Shown here in pieces: positions 45,447-53,565 of a stretch of 64,000 nt of DNA. The DNA comes from Bacteriovorax sp. BSW11_IV. GTDB taxonomy: Bacteria > Bdellovibrionota > Bacteriovoracia > Bacteriovoracales > Bacteriovoracaceae. The notes under the pieces were generated by a model. It had not been told where the DNA came from, did no database searches, and saw nothing but the letters and a program-made list of their open reading frames with translations. The stretch is taken from NCBI RefSeq assembly GCF_000447755.1, contig NZ_AUNE01000038.1, positions 55,291 to 119,290 on the forward strand. The letters run 5' to 3'. Position 1 is the stretch's first letter; the number at the start of each line of letters is the position of its first letter. The translations under genes and the position numbers were made by a program.

Positions 45447-46309
45447 TATTTTTTCAAGTTATACACAACATCTTCTAGAGATGGCGTCTCCAATATTAAT
45501 GACTCAATTGAAGCACTATTATTAACTAGGTTTAAAATTAATTGATCTTTGTCTTTCGACAACACTGTTTTTGTAATAGAAAGACCATCTTCTTGGCGAT
45601 AGGTTACTTTATAATTACCCGATGAGTGTTTTTCCAACAACTCAACTTTATCACCAGAATAAATAACGACACCTTTTTCAAGAATTATGACTCTATTACA
45701 GACCTCTTCAAGATCGGCTACGATATGACTACTAAAAAAGATCGTCGTCCCTTCTTTATTAAGATCGCGCATGGCCTGCTTCAAAATAGATCGCCCGACA
45801 GGATCAACACCAGATAGTGGCTCATCAAGAATGAGTATCTTGGGTTTGTGAATAATCGCAGCAACAAAACCTATTCTTTGCAACATTCCTTTAGAATAGC
45901 TTCTAATTTTTCTATTTAGGGCATGATCTATTTTTAATTTTTTTGTCCATTCATCAACTTCACGCAAAACAGATTCAAATTTTATGTCATTTAGTTCAAT
46001 CAAGAACTTTAAAAATTCCCTACCAGAAAGGTCGGGATAAAAATAAGGATGTTCCGGCAAATATCCGATTGAACGGTTAATTTCTGTTCTTTTGTCTCCA
46101 AGTTCTTTTGAAAATACAACCTCACCGGAGTCTTGCTTAATAAAATCCATCAAAATCTTCAAAGTCGTCGTTTTTCCAGCTCCATTAGCACCGAGAAAAC
46201 CGATAATATTTCCACTTTCGATTTCAAAAGAAACATCATTTAGAATCAGATTACTCTTTCCCCAAAAATCTGATTTAAAACTTTTTGAAATTTTATTAAA
46301 CTTAATCAT
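45446..46309 (-). CDS. ABC transporter ATP-binding protein
   Basis: ATPase subunit, 287 residues: Walker A GANGAGKTT (about 39-47), signature YSKGMLQRIGF, Walker B ILILDEPLSGVDP, and the H-loop SSHIVADLEEV. The C-terminal 70 residues form the accessory domain seen in ABC-2 exporters of the NatA/CcmA type. AGGAT precedes the ATG. Its start codon is directly head-to-head with the divergent TPR gene: bases CATATG encode both starts. Confidence 0.92.
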   Translation of the reverse strand: MIKFNKISKSFKSDFWGKSNLILNDVSFEIESGNIIGFLGANGAGKTTTLKILMDFIKQDSGEVVFSKELGDKRTEINRSIGYLPEHPYFYPDLSGREFLKFLIELNDIKFESVLREVDEWTKKLKIDHALNRKIRSYSKGMLQRIGFVAAIIHKPKILILDEPLSGVDPVGRSILKQAMRDLNKEGTTIFFSSHIVADLEEVCNRVIILEKGVVIYSGDKVELLEKHSSGNYKVTYRQEDGLSITKTVLSKDKDQLILNLVNNSASIESLILETPSLEDVVYNLKK

Positions 46310-47032
46310 ATGATCCTAAAACTAAAAGACTATTCACTTATTTTCATCGTTACTTTTCTATTTTATGTTTGTTTCCTAATAAATAGCAAGTACACAAAGC
46401 CATCACTCAACGTTTCATTCCAAGACAAGGCAGTGAACCTAAACGATGATATCCTTAATATTTTTTCTCTTGGACAAAAAAGACTAATCTCAAGTCTGCT
46501 TTGGACCAAGACAATGCTTGATTCAGATCTTGAACACTATAAGAAAAATGATCTTAATTCTTGGATGTTTTTGAGATTCAATACAATCACAAAATTAACA
46601 CCAAACTTTTACGAAGCTTATCTTTATGGTGGAGTTTATCTTTCAATTGTTAAAGATGATATTCTTGGAGCAAGACTTTTATATGAAAAAGGTCTTGATA
46701 AATATCCCAATGACTCACAACTCCTTCTCAACTTTGGCTTCCATCTTTTTCACGAAGAAGGAAAAGTTGATGAAGCCCTTTCTATTTACGAAAAACTTTA
46801 TTCAACTAATAATTATCCACCATTTCTTCCAATTCTTATGGCAAGACTGAAGCAGAATGGCGGAGATCTTTTTGGTTCTTATATACTTTTAAAGAATATG
46901 CTGCTTAATCTCGAAGAAGATAATCATCTCTACATAAGAGTTTCTGATCGAATAAAAGAAATTGAATTTAAGATGAATGAACTATGTCTTCAGGGACAGA
47001 CAAATTTTTGCATAAAAAAAGGAGGGGATTAA
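46310..47032 (+). CDS. Membrane-anchored TPR-like protein
   Basis: Protein of 240 residues with one N-terminal membrane helix (YSLIFIVTFLFYVCFLIN, about 8-25) and TPR-like repeats (FYEAYLYGGVYLSIVKDDI, SQLLLNFGFHLFHEEGKV, DEALSIYEKLYS) facing outside, probably the periplasm. It resembles uncharacterised TPR proteins of Bdellovibrio-like bacteria found near pilus genes. No SD precedes the ATG, and the 5' region would have to lie inside the coding sequence of the divergent ABC gene. The stop codon sits inside the terminator hairpin. Confidence 0.65.
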   Translation: MILKLKDYSLIFIVTFLFYVCFLINSKYTKPSLNVSFQDKAVNLNDDILNIFSLGQKRLISSLLWTKTMLDSDLEHYKKNDLNSWMFLRFNTITKLTPNFYEAYLYGGVYLSIVKDDILGARLLYEKGLDKYPNDSQLLLNFGFHLFHEEGKVDEALSIYEKLYSTNNYPPFLPILMARLKQNGGDLFGSYILLKNMLLNLEEDNHLYIRVSDRIKEIEFKMNELCLQGQTNFCIKKGGD

Positions 47033-47049
47033 CCCCTCCTCTTCTTTTT
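47014..47049. terminator. Bidirectional terminator between the TPR gene and pilA
   Basis: GGAGGGG (47021-47027), attaa, CCCCTCC (47033-47039), with an A tract (47014-47020) on the left and a T-rich tract (47042-47049) on the right. Works for the minus-strand pilA transcript, giving a run of seven U, and less well for the plus-strand gene, whose stop codon is inside it. Confidence 0.88.
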
Positions 47050-47063
47050 ATCGAAATAAAATC

Positions 47064-47645
47064 TTAGTAACCTTTTACAACTTCAGTCAAAGACTTGTTT
47101 TCATCAATTGTCCACTGACTAACTGATGAAGCAGCTGAAGTTGAATCTGTAGATACGGCACCAATTGCACCAGCAAGGAAGAATGAACCGTTATCATCTA
47201 CGGATGGACTTGAAAAACCACCAGCATTAGATGCAGAGTCAACAGTAATCTGAGCTACAGCAGCAGCTTGATTGATTGCCCAACCCCCGACTTTCTTATT
47301 ATTTGGGAATTGAAATTTACCAGCAGTACAAGTACCACCGTTGGCAACGATAATTCCGTTAGCAGTTGCGTTTTCAGCACCAAAACCTACTGAGTAGTAG
47401 TTGTTTGCTTTTGGAGCAACATAACCTGCATCTTCTAGACAAGTTGCAAAGGCATCATAGTCTGCTTGCAAAGATGTAAGAGCAGAGTAGATTGCTGATA
47501 ATTGAAGCTTAGCTTCCGATGTTTTCGACTTGGCTTGGTAGCGCTTAAAGTTTGGAATCGCAACTGCAGATAAAATACCTACGATTGCAACTACAACCAT
47601 TAGCTCCACCAGGGTAAAACCTGATTCGTTCTTTCTGTGATTCAT
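47064..47645 (-). CDS. pilA: Type IV major pilin PilA
   Basis: Structural pilus subunit. 193 residues with a 9-residue leader MNHRKNESG, cleavage before F10, and the mature N-terminal helix FTLVELMVVVAIVGILSAVA with the conserved Glu at mature position 5. The globular part is Ala/Ser/Gly-rich, typical of a major pilin, with two Cys (FATCLEDA and GGTCTAG) that may form a disulfide. AAGGAG precedes the ATG. A 172-base gap separates it from pilC, and pilin-specific promoters there were not confidently found. The product requires PilD from the same region. Confidence 0.95.
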   Translation of the reverse strand: MNHRKNESGFTLVELMVVVAIVGILSAVAIPNFKRYQAKSKTSEAKLQLSAIYSALTSLQADYDAFATCLEDAGYVAPKANNYYSVGFGAENATANGIIVANGGTCTAGKFQFPNNKKVGGWAINQAAAVAQITVDSASNAGGFSSPSVDDNGSFFLAGAIGAVSTDSTSAASSVSQWTIDENKSLTEVVKGY

Positions 47646-47817
47646 AAACGTTCTCCTTCAAAAAAACTAGTTTAGATAGCTTTTCCCTTCCGCCATACAA
47701 ACATTAAGAGTTTGAATTTAGGAAGTGGTTAAGACAATAATAACACGAGTTAATACTATATTATTTCTAATCACATATTTAGGTAACCTCGGCAAAGATA
47801 ACCTATGGAAATTACTT

Positions 47818-49035
47818 TTAGTTACCCCCTGCACTCATGAACATTGGTAAGTACATGGCGACTAGGATGGCCGCGATAATTCCCCCTAAAACGACAATAA
47901 TAATTGGCTCGAACATTTTGGTCATATTTCCAACTAGTTCTGAAACCTCATCCTCAAAAACCATAGCTACTTTCATAAGCATTTGATCGACGGCACCGGT
48001 CTGTTCACCAACTTTTATCATTTGGGTAACCATATCGGGAAAATAGGCGATTTTATTTAACGGTTCCGACAAAGTTTTACCTTCAATAACACTTTTTTTA
48101 ACAACCTGAAGGTCTTTATTGATAATGACGTTATCAATTGTTTGCATACAGATATCAAGGGCATCTACTAATGAAACCCCGGCGCCTAACATCGTAGATA
48201 AAGTTCTACAAAAAGACGCTAAATTTCCTTTAATTACAATTCCACCAAAAACAGGAGCTTTCATCGAAACGCGATCATATAGCTCTTTACCAGATTCTGT
48301 TTGTAGAAAGTTTTTAATAACTGCTACAAACACGATAACAACTGGTATCGACATTAGTGCATAATCACCAAGAAAGTTTGATGTATCAATTACCAATTGA
48401 GTGATTGCAGGAATCTCTTGTCCTGTATCTTGAAGCATTCCCGTAAATTGAGGAACAACAAAAACAAGCATGGCCCAAATTACACCGGCCCCAATAATCG
48501 AAACAATTACGGGATAAGTAAGAGCAGACTTTATTTGTGATCTCGTCTTTTGCTGTTTTTCCATGTGATCAGCAAGCTTATTAAGAATCGTATCTAAAAT
48601 CCCCCCAGTTTCCCCGGCCTTTACAAGAGAGCAATAGAGCTTATCAAAGCCCTTCTGTTTTTCTAGGGCCTCAGAGATCGTTTTACCTTCTCCAACTTCC
48701 CTAGCAACCTCTTTGATAATATTTTTTAGGGTGATATTTTTCTCAGATTTATAAAGAATTTCCATACATTGAAGAATGGGAACCCCAGCTGAAATCATAA
48801 TGGCCAATTGTTTCGTGAAGTTTTTAATTTCGATGAGACCAAATGATTGTCCAATACCTTTATCTTCAAGCCATTGACCAATATCAAATTCTAGAAATGA
48901 AGGAGGTAAAACTTTTTTTACACGAACACCCTGTGCTCTCAATTTTTTTCGAGCATCTCTTTCGTCTTTGGCGTCAACTGTGCCATCAACTCTTTTACCA
49001 TCTTGGCTTAATCCCTCATAACGCCAATTTGCCAT
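47818..49035 (-). CDS. pilC: Type IV pilus inner-membrane platform protein PilC
   Basis: Platform on which PilB and PilT act. 405 residues: two T2SF domains (IEIKNFTKQLAIMISAGVPILQCM and IVIKGNLASFCRTLSTMLGAGVSLVDALDI), each followed by membrane helices, and the C-terminal FEPIIIVVLGGIIAAILVAMYLPMF. ATG overlaps the pilT stop by one base (TAATG). Order pilB-pilT-pilC-pilA is colinear and matches the biogenesis pathway. Confidence 0.96.
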   Translation of the reverse strand: MANWRYEGLSQDGKRVDGTVDAKDERDARKKLRAQGVRVKKVLPPSFLEFDIGQWLEDKGIGQSFGLIEIKNFTKQLAIMISAGVPILQCMEILYKSEKNITLKNIIKEVAREVGEGKTISEALEKQKGFDKLYCSLVKAGETGGILDTILNKLADHMEKQQKTRSQIKSALTYPVIVSIIGAGVIWAMLVFVVPQFTGMLQDTGQEIPAITQLVIDTSNFLGDYALMSIPVVIVFVAVIKNFLQTESGKELYDRVSMKAPVFGGIVIKGNLASFCRTLSTMLGAGVSLVDALDICMQTIDNVIINKDLQVVKKSVIEGKTLSEPLNKIAYFPDMVTQMIKVGEQTGAVDQMLMKVAMVFEDEVSELVGNMTKMFEPIIIVVLGGIIAAILVAMYLPMFMSAGGN

Positions 49036-50171
49036 TATCTTTTACCTTTTAATCCTCTTCCTCCACCTAGCTGAGATTGTAACTCTTCTGGGTTTGTAGA
49101 ATACTGAATTGCTGTTTCACTATCAATAAGACCTTTGTCAAAAAACTTCTTCAATGATTGGTTCATTGTCATCATCCCAGAAGTTTCTTGTCCAACCTGC
49201 ATTTGAGAATAGATTTGGTGAATTTTATCTTCACGAATCAAATTTCGAATCGCAATATTTGGAATTAAAATTTCCTGTGCACATACACGACCAGGCTCGA
49301 AACTTTTAGGAATCAGCTGCTGTGAAACGACTCCCTGAAGAACGAATGATAAAAGAGTTCTGATTTGATCCTGCTGATCAGCAGGGAAAACGTTAATGAT
49401 ACGATTAATGGTTTGAACCGCAGAGTTAGTGTGAAGTGTACCAAAAACCAAGTGACCTGTTTCAGCAATAGTCAATGCAGCTTCAATTGTTTCAGGATCT
49501 CTTAACTCCCCAACAAGAACGATATCTGGGTCTTGACGAAGTAAACTCTTAATCGCGTTTTTGAATGTCAATGAATCTCTACCGATTTCTCGCTGGTTAA
49601 CGATACAGTTTTTATGAGAGTGAACAAATTCAACAGGATCCTCTAAAGTAATGATGTGTCCGGCCTCAATTTGATTTAATCTATCAATAAGAGCAGCAAG
49701 AGTTGTCGATTTACCAGAACCAGTTGGACCTGTTACAAGAATCAAGCCGTTTGAAATATCTGTCATAGACATCATAATATTCGGTAGATTTAATTGCTTA
49801 AAATCTGGAATAACACTTGGAATTAAACGAAATACAGCAGCAACCCCACCTTTAGAATAGAAAATATTTGCACGAAAACGGGCAAGCCCCTTAATTCCAA
49901 AAGAAAAATCGAGTTCTAGATTTTTTTCAAACTCATTCTTTTGCTCATCTGTCAGGATTTGATAAACAAGTCTTTTCGTATCGTGGGCATTTAAGGGTGG
50001 AATTTTAACACGAACAATTTCACCATTAACTCTTAATCCTGGTGATGTACCTACAGTAATGTGCAAGTCTGAACCACCACTTTCAACCATAAGCTTAAAG
50101 AGCTGTTGAACTTTTAGCGCTTCATTTGAAATATCATGCTTAGTTTTGGTTAACGAGCTTTCATCAGTCAT
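49035..50171 (-). CDS. pilT: Type IV pilus retraction ATPase PilT
   Basis: Hexameric AAA ATPase that depolymerises pili. 378 residues: N-terminal PAS-like domain (SDLHITVGTSPGLRVNG), Walker A VTGPTGSGKSTT (about 143-154), Asp box TLEDPVEF, Walker B VGELRDPETIEAAL, His box FGTLHTNSA, and the PilT-diagnostic AIRNLIREDKIHQIYSQMQ, which distinguishes it from PilB. 11 bases after pilB. Confidence 0.97.
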   Translation of the reverse strand: MTDESSLTKTKHDISNEALKVQQLFKLMVESGGSDLHITVGTSPGLRVNGEIVRVKIPPLNAHDTKRLVYQILTDEQKNEFEKNLELDFSFGIKGLARFRANIFYSKGGVAAVFRLIPSVIPDFKQLNLPNIMMSMTDISNGLILVTGPTGSGKSTTLAALIDRLNQIEAGHIITLEDPVEFVHSHKNCIVNQREIGRDSLTFKNAIKSLLRQDPDIVLVGELRDPETIEAALTIAETGHLVFGTLHTNSAVQTINRIINVFPADQQDQIRTLLSFVLQGVVSQQLIPKSFEPGRVCAQEILIPNIAIRNLIREDKIHQIYSQMQVGQETSGMMTMNQSLKKFFDKGLIDSETAIQYSTNPEELQSQLGGGRGLKGKR

Positions 50172-50182
50172 ATTTAATCCTG

Positions 50183-51859
50183 TTAAAATTTATCGGCACT
50201 AGAATTCGTTATAGCTTCACTTAAAGTAGTCTCACCTAGCGCAACTTTTGTTAAAGCACTCATTCTCAATGTTTTCATACCATCTTTAATGGCCTGTTTT
50301 TTGATTTCATCAGAAGATGCATTTTTAAGAATTAACTCTTTTACTCCTGGAGTAATATCCATTACTTCATAAATTGCAACACGACCCTTGTAACCAGAGC
50401 CATTACATCTCTCGCAACCTTCACCTTTATATACCTTCATTTTTTCGGCCGAAGATGGAGCAACTCCACAACTAATGATTTCATCTTTACTTGTGTCTCG
50501 ATCTTCAACTTTACAGCTTGTACAAATTCTTCGGCAAAGCCTTTGTGCAACCACTACATTCAATGACCCTGTTACAAGAAAGGGTTCAATTCCCATGTTA
50601 AGCAGACGCGTAACAGTAGATGGTGCATCGTTCGTGTGAAGAGTTGATAGAACCAAGTGACCAGTAAGAGCAGCTTCTACTGCCGTTTCACCAACTTCTA
50701 AATCCCTGATCTCTCCAACCATGATGACATCCGGATCTTGTCGAAGAAATGCCTTAAGTGCTACGGCAAAAGTTAGACCAATTTCTTTTCTAACGTTTAC
50801 TTGGTTGATACCTTCGAGGTTAAACTCAACCGGATCTTCTGCTGTAGAGATATTGGTATCAACAGTGTTTAGTTCTGAAAGTGCAGAATATAGAGTCGTT
50901 GTCTTCCCCGAACCAGTTGGGCCTGTGACGAGACACATTCCATACGGTTGGTGGATACCATTTTTAAAGACCTGTAGCTGTTTGGCCTCAAACCCTAGCT
51001 TTGTCATATCAAGTTGTAAGTTCGACTGGTCAAGAAGTCGCAGTACAACCTTCTCTCCAAAAAGAGTTGGTAACGAAGAAACCCTATAATCGATTGGTCT
51101 ACCACCAACGGACAACTTAATACGACCATCTTGTGGCTTTCTTCTCTCTGAAATATCTAATTGTGCCATGATCTTTAATCTTGAAATGATCGGCAGCATT
51201 AGGTTCTTTGGAGGTTTAATTACTTCTGCTAAAGATCCATCAACACGGAACCTTACCCTAAAGGTATTTTCATAAGGTTCAACGTGAATATCTGATGCTT
51301 TTCTAATGAATGCATCCGCTAAAATTCTATTAACGTAACGAATAACATCGTCACCAATATCTTCTTCTTTTACCTCAACATGTTCATCGAGGTTGTCACC
51401 TTTAATTTCACGAACAGTCTCTAATAACTCATCAACAGATTCGGTAACCCTCTCAAATATGTTCGCCCAAGACGAAATATTCGTGAGGATAAACTCAATA
51501 TTATATTGATATAATGTGATGAGATCGGCCTTCATCTCAACAATTGAAGGATCGAAAATCGCAAGAGTTACGGCCTTTGCCGACTTTTGAATTGGTAGCG
51601 CGCGATATTTTACAATATCGGATTTCTTTACAAGTTTAAGATACTTATCTTGTACTTTTGCTTTGGCAAGATCAATGAATGTAAGTTTATAGTTTTCAGA
51701 CAGCTGCTTGGCAAATTTTACATCATCAAAAAAGTCGAATCTTAAAAGATCAAGTTCAGAAATTTTGGTTGCATCTTTATTCAACATTAAAGGTCGCAAG
51801 TCCTTTAAAGGAACCATACCGGTTTTACCAATAACATCCGCAAATTCTTTTCTAAACAT
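50183..51859 (-). CDS. pilB: Type IV pilus extension ATPase PilB
   Basis: Assembles pilin subunits. 558 residues: GspE N-terminal domain, Walker A CLVTGPTGSGKTTTLYSAL, Walker B VGEIRDLEVGETAV, His box STLHTNDAP, and a tetracysteine zinc site (CRRICTSC, then CERCNGSG) absent from PilT. Upstream 91 bases separate it from aroE; no clear promoter found there. Forms with PilT the antagonistic motor pair. Confidence 0.97.
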   Translation of the reverse strand: MFRKEFADVIGKTGMVPLKDLRPLMLNKDATKISELDLLRFDFFDDVKFAKQLSENYKLTFIDLAKAKVQDKYLKLVKKSDIVKYRALPIQKSAKAVTLAIFDPSIVEMKADLITLYQYNIEFILTNISSWANIFERVTESVDELLETVREIKGDNLDEHVEVKEEDIGDDVIRYVNRILADAFIRKASDIHVEPYENTFRVRFRVDGSLAEVIKPPKNLMLPIISRLKIMAQLDISERRKPQDGRIKLSVGGRPIDYRVSSLPTLFGEKVVLRLLDQSNLQLDMTKLGFEAKQLQVFKNGIHQPYGMCLVTGPTGSGKTTTLYSALSELNTVDTNISTAEDPVEFNLEGINQVNVRKEIGLTFAVALKAFLRQDPDVIMVGEIRDLEVGETAVEAALTGHLVLSTLHTNDAPSTVTRLLNMGIEPFLVTGSLNVVVAQRLCRRICTSCKVEDRDTSKDEIISCGVAPSSAEKMKVYKGEGCERCNGSGYKGRVAIYEVMDITPGVKELILKNASSDEIKKQAIKDGMKTLRMSALTKVALGETTLSEAITNSSADKF

Positions 51860-51950
51860 TTCTGTTTCTACCTTTTGTGCACTTTCTTCTATTCTAACGG
51901 ATTTTTGAACACTTATTTAGGTAGGCAAACTATGATTGTTGGAAACAGAT

Positions 51951-52646
51951 TTACTCAGGAATACGCCAAAGCTTTAATGCAAACTCGGCCTGTTTTAATA
52001 GAAGATCTAAACCATCTACATAATCACATTTTTCGGCCAATGAAGCATGATGATCAAGTGAATAGTTAAAATCATAAAAGATTGAGTCTTTTGATATCTT
52101 ACCCTGATAACAAAAACTCCTCGAACAAGCATTAAAAACAACTAATGGTTTTGTAAGCGCTCTTAAAGTAAGCAAATCAAGATTCGATAAGTCACCTGAA
52201 TTTTCTCTCGTAAAGTGGCTATATTTAAGGTCTAACTCTTCTAAAACTTTTATCGTTACCTTGGCCATGGCCCCATTTCCAAGAATAACTTTAAAAGTAT
52301 CATCTCCAGAGAATTTTTCCCCTACGATTGACCTTAACGCCAAATAATCAGTATTGTGGCCATGATAACCATTTTCTTTTCTAACAATACAATTAATCGC
52401 CCCCAGTTCTTGAGTGTGCGAATCAAGTTGAACAGAGCTTAAAAAATGATCTTTATAAGGGGTCGTTATACTTAAGCCCGAAACTTTAGAAAATAACTCA
52501 TCAAGCATAGGAATTTCATTGGCTTCATTATAGTCAAAAAGATGATAATCAACTTCTTTAGACAGTAGTTTTTCATACATTGCCTTAGATTTTGAATGTT
52601 GAATATTTTTTCCTAGAAGTCCAAGTCTAATTTTATCGTTGGCCAC
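51951..52646 (-). CDS. aroE: Shikimate dehydrogenase, short form
   Basis: NADP-dependent reduction of 3-dehydroshikimate. 231 residues, about 40 shorter than usual AroE. Visible: GLLGKNIQHSKSKAMYE (substrate Ser pair replaced in part), SITTPYKDHFL with the catalytic Lys, HNTDYLALRS with the catalytic Asp, a Gly motif LGNGAMAKV instead of GAGGA, and the Q-A-E-x-A terminal helix. The cofactor loop (FTREN) differs from the usual NRT. The start overlaps ribF by 14 bases. AroE function is likely but a diverged paralogue is possible. Confidence 0.75.
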   Translation of the reverse strand: MANDKIRLGLLGKNIQHSKSKAMYEKLLSKEVDYHLFDYNEANEIPMLDELFSKVSGLSITTPYKDHFLSSVQLDSHTQELGAINCIVRKENGYHGHNTDYLALRSIVGEKFSGDDTFKVILGNGAMAKVTIKVLEELDLKYSHFTRENSGDLSNLDLLTLRALTKPLVVFNACSRSFCYQGKISKDSIFYDFNYSLDHHASLAEKCDYVDGLDLLLKQAEFALKLWRIPE

Positions 52647-53565
52647 GGAAAAAGTCCCTCGTTAGTACTTCATCTTTCTTAATTTGATCAACTAGATGAT
52701 TCACACTTTCAAACTTTTTCTCGTCTCTTATTTTTTTAATAAATTCGACAGTGATTTCATCACCATAAATATTTCCATCAAAATCTAGGATATGAGTCTC
52801 TACAAAAATATCATTTCCAGTATTAAAAGTCGGATTATTGCCTATATTTGTTAATGAATCCCATACCTGATCTCCTAACTGAGTACGAGTAATATAGACT
52901 CCCTTGGCGGGAACAATTCGTTCTGCAGGAAATCTTATATTGGCAGTTGGAAAACCAATCTTGCGACCTCGTCCTTCTCCTTTCACAACCATCCCTGAAA
53001 TAAAAAAGTTTCTATTAAGCATTTTTGAAACTTCTTCAACAGAACCTAGGGATAGCGCTTCTCTTATCTTTGTTGAAGAAACGCATTTTTCTTTCAAAGT
53101 AAATTCATTCAGAAGTTTTACATCAATATTTTTTGGCTGACAGTATTCTCTGACAAATTGATGATCTCCAGACTTGTTGGCCCCAAACGCGAAGTCATGT
53201 CCAAGGTAAATACGTTTTACATCCTTACATGATAAAATATATTCATCTAAAAATGATCCCGGTGTTAGCGTACTAACGTCGCGAGAAAAATCAATTTCAC
53301 AAAGATACTTAATTCCAACATTTCTAAGTAATTCGCGTTTTTCAGTAAATGAATTAATTAGAAAATGATTTCTAGGTTTTAAAATTTGAATAGGATGCGG
53401 CTCAAAAGTTACAACAACTAATTCAAGTCCATCTTTTTTACAATCATCGAGTATTGTCTTCAATATAGTTTGATGTCCCACATGAACACCATCAAAATTC
53501 CCAATTGTAACTGCAAACTGATGACCATCTTCATTTAATGAGCCAAGATTTTTAATAATTTTCAT
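52633..53565 (-). CDS. ribF: Bifunctional riboflavin kinase/FAD synthetase
   Basis: Makes FMN and FAD from riboflavin. 310 residues: N-terminal nucleotidyltransferase domain with VTIGNFDGVHVGHQ and YLGHDFAFGANKSGD, and C-terminal riboflavin kinase domain with GRGRKIGFPTANIRFP and VYITRTQLG...NIGNNPTF. Overlaps batD by one base and aroE by 14, at the distal end of the Bat operon. Confidence 0.95.
   Translation of the reverse strand: MKIIKNLGSLNEDGHQFAVTIGNFDGVHVGHQTILKTILDDCKKDGLELVVVTFEPHPIQILKPRNHFLINSFTEKRELLRNVGIKYLCEIDFSRDVSTLTPGSFLDEYILSCKDVKRIYLGHDFAFGANKSGDHQFVREYCQPKNIDVKLLNEFTLKEKCVSSTKIREALSLGSVEEVSKMLNRNFFISGMVVKGEGRGRKIGFPTANIRFPAERIVPAKGVYITRTQLGDQVWDSLTNIGNNPTFNTGNDIFVETHILDFDGNIYGDEITVEFIKKIRDEKKFESVNHLVDQIKKDEVLTRDFFRGQR

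Noticed and set aside
47679..47695. Sigma-54-like GG...GC element upstream of pilA
   Set aside because: Read on the minus strand the GG and GC dinucleotides are 12 bases apart instead of the required 10, so it is not a valid -24/-12 promoter.
51875..52069. 64-residue plus-strand open frame between pilB and aroE
   Set aside because: Most of it lies antisense to the 3' end of aroE, and it has no recognisable features.
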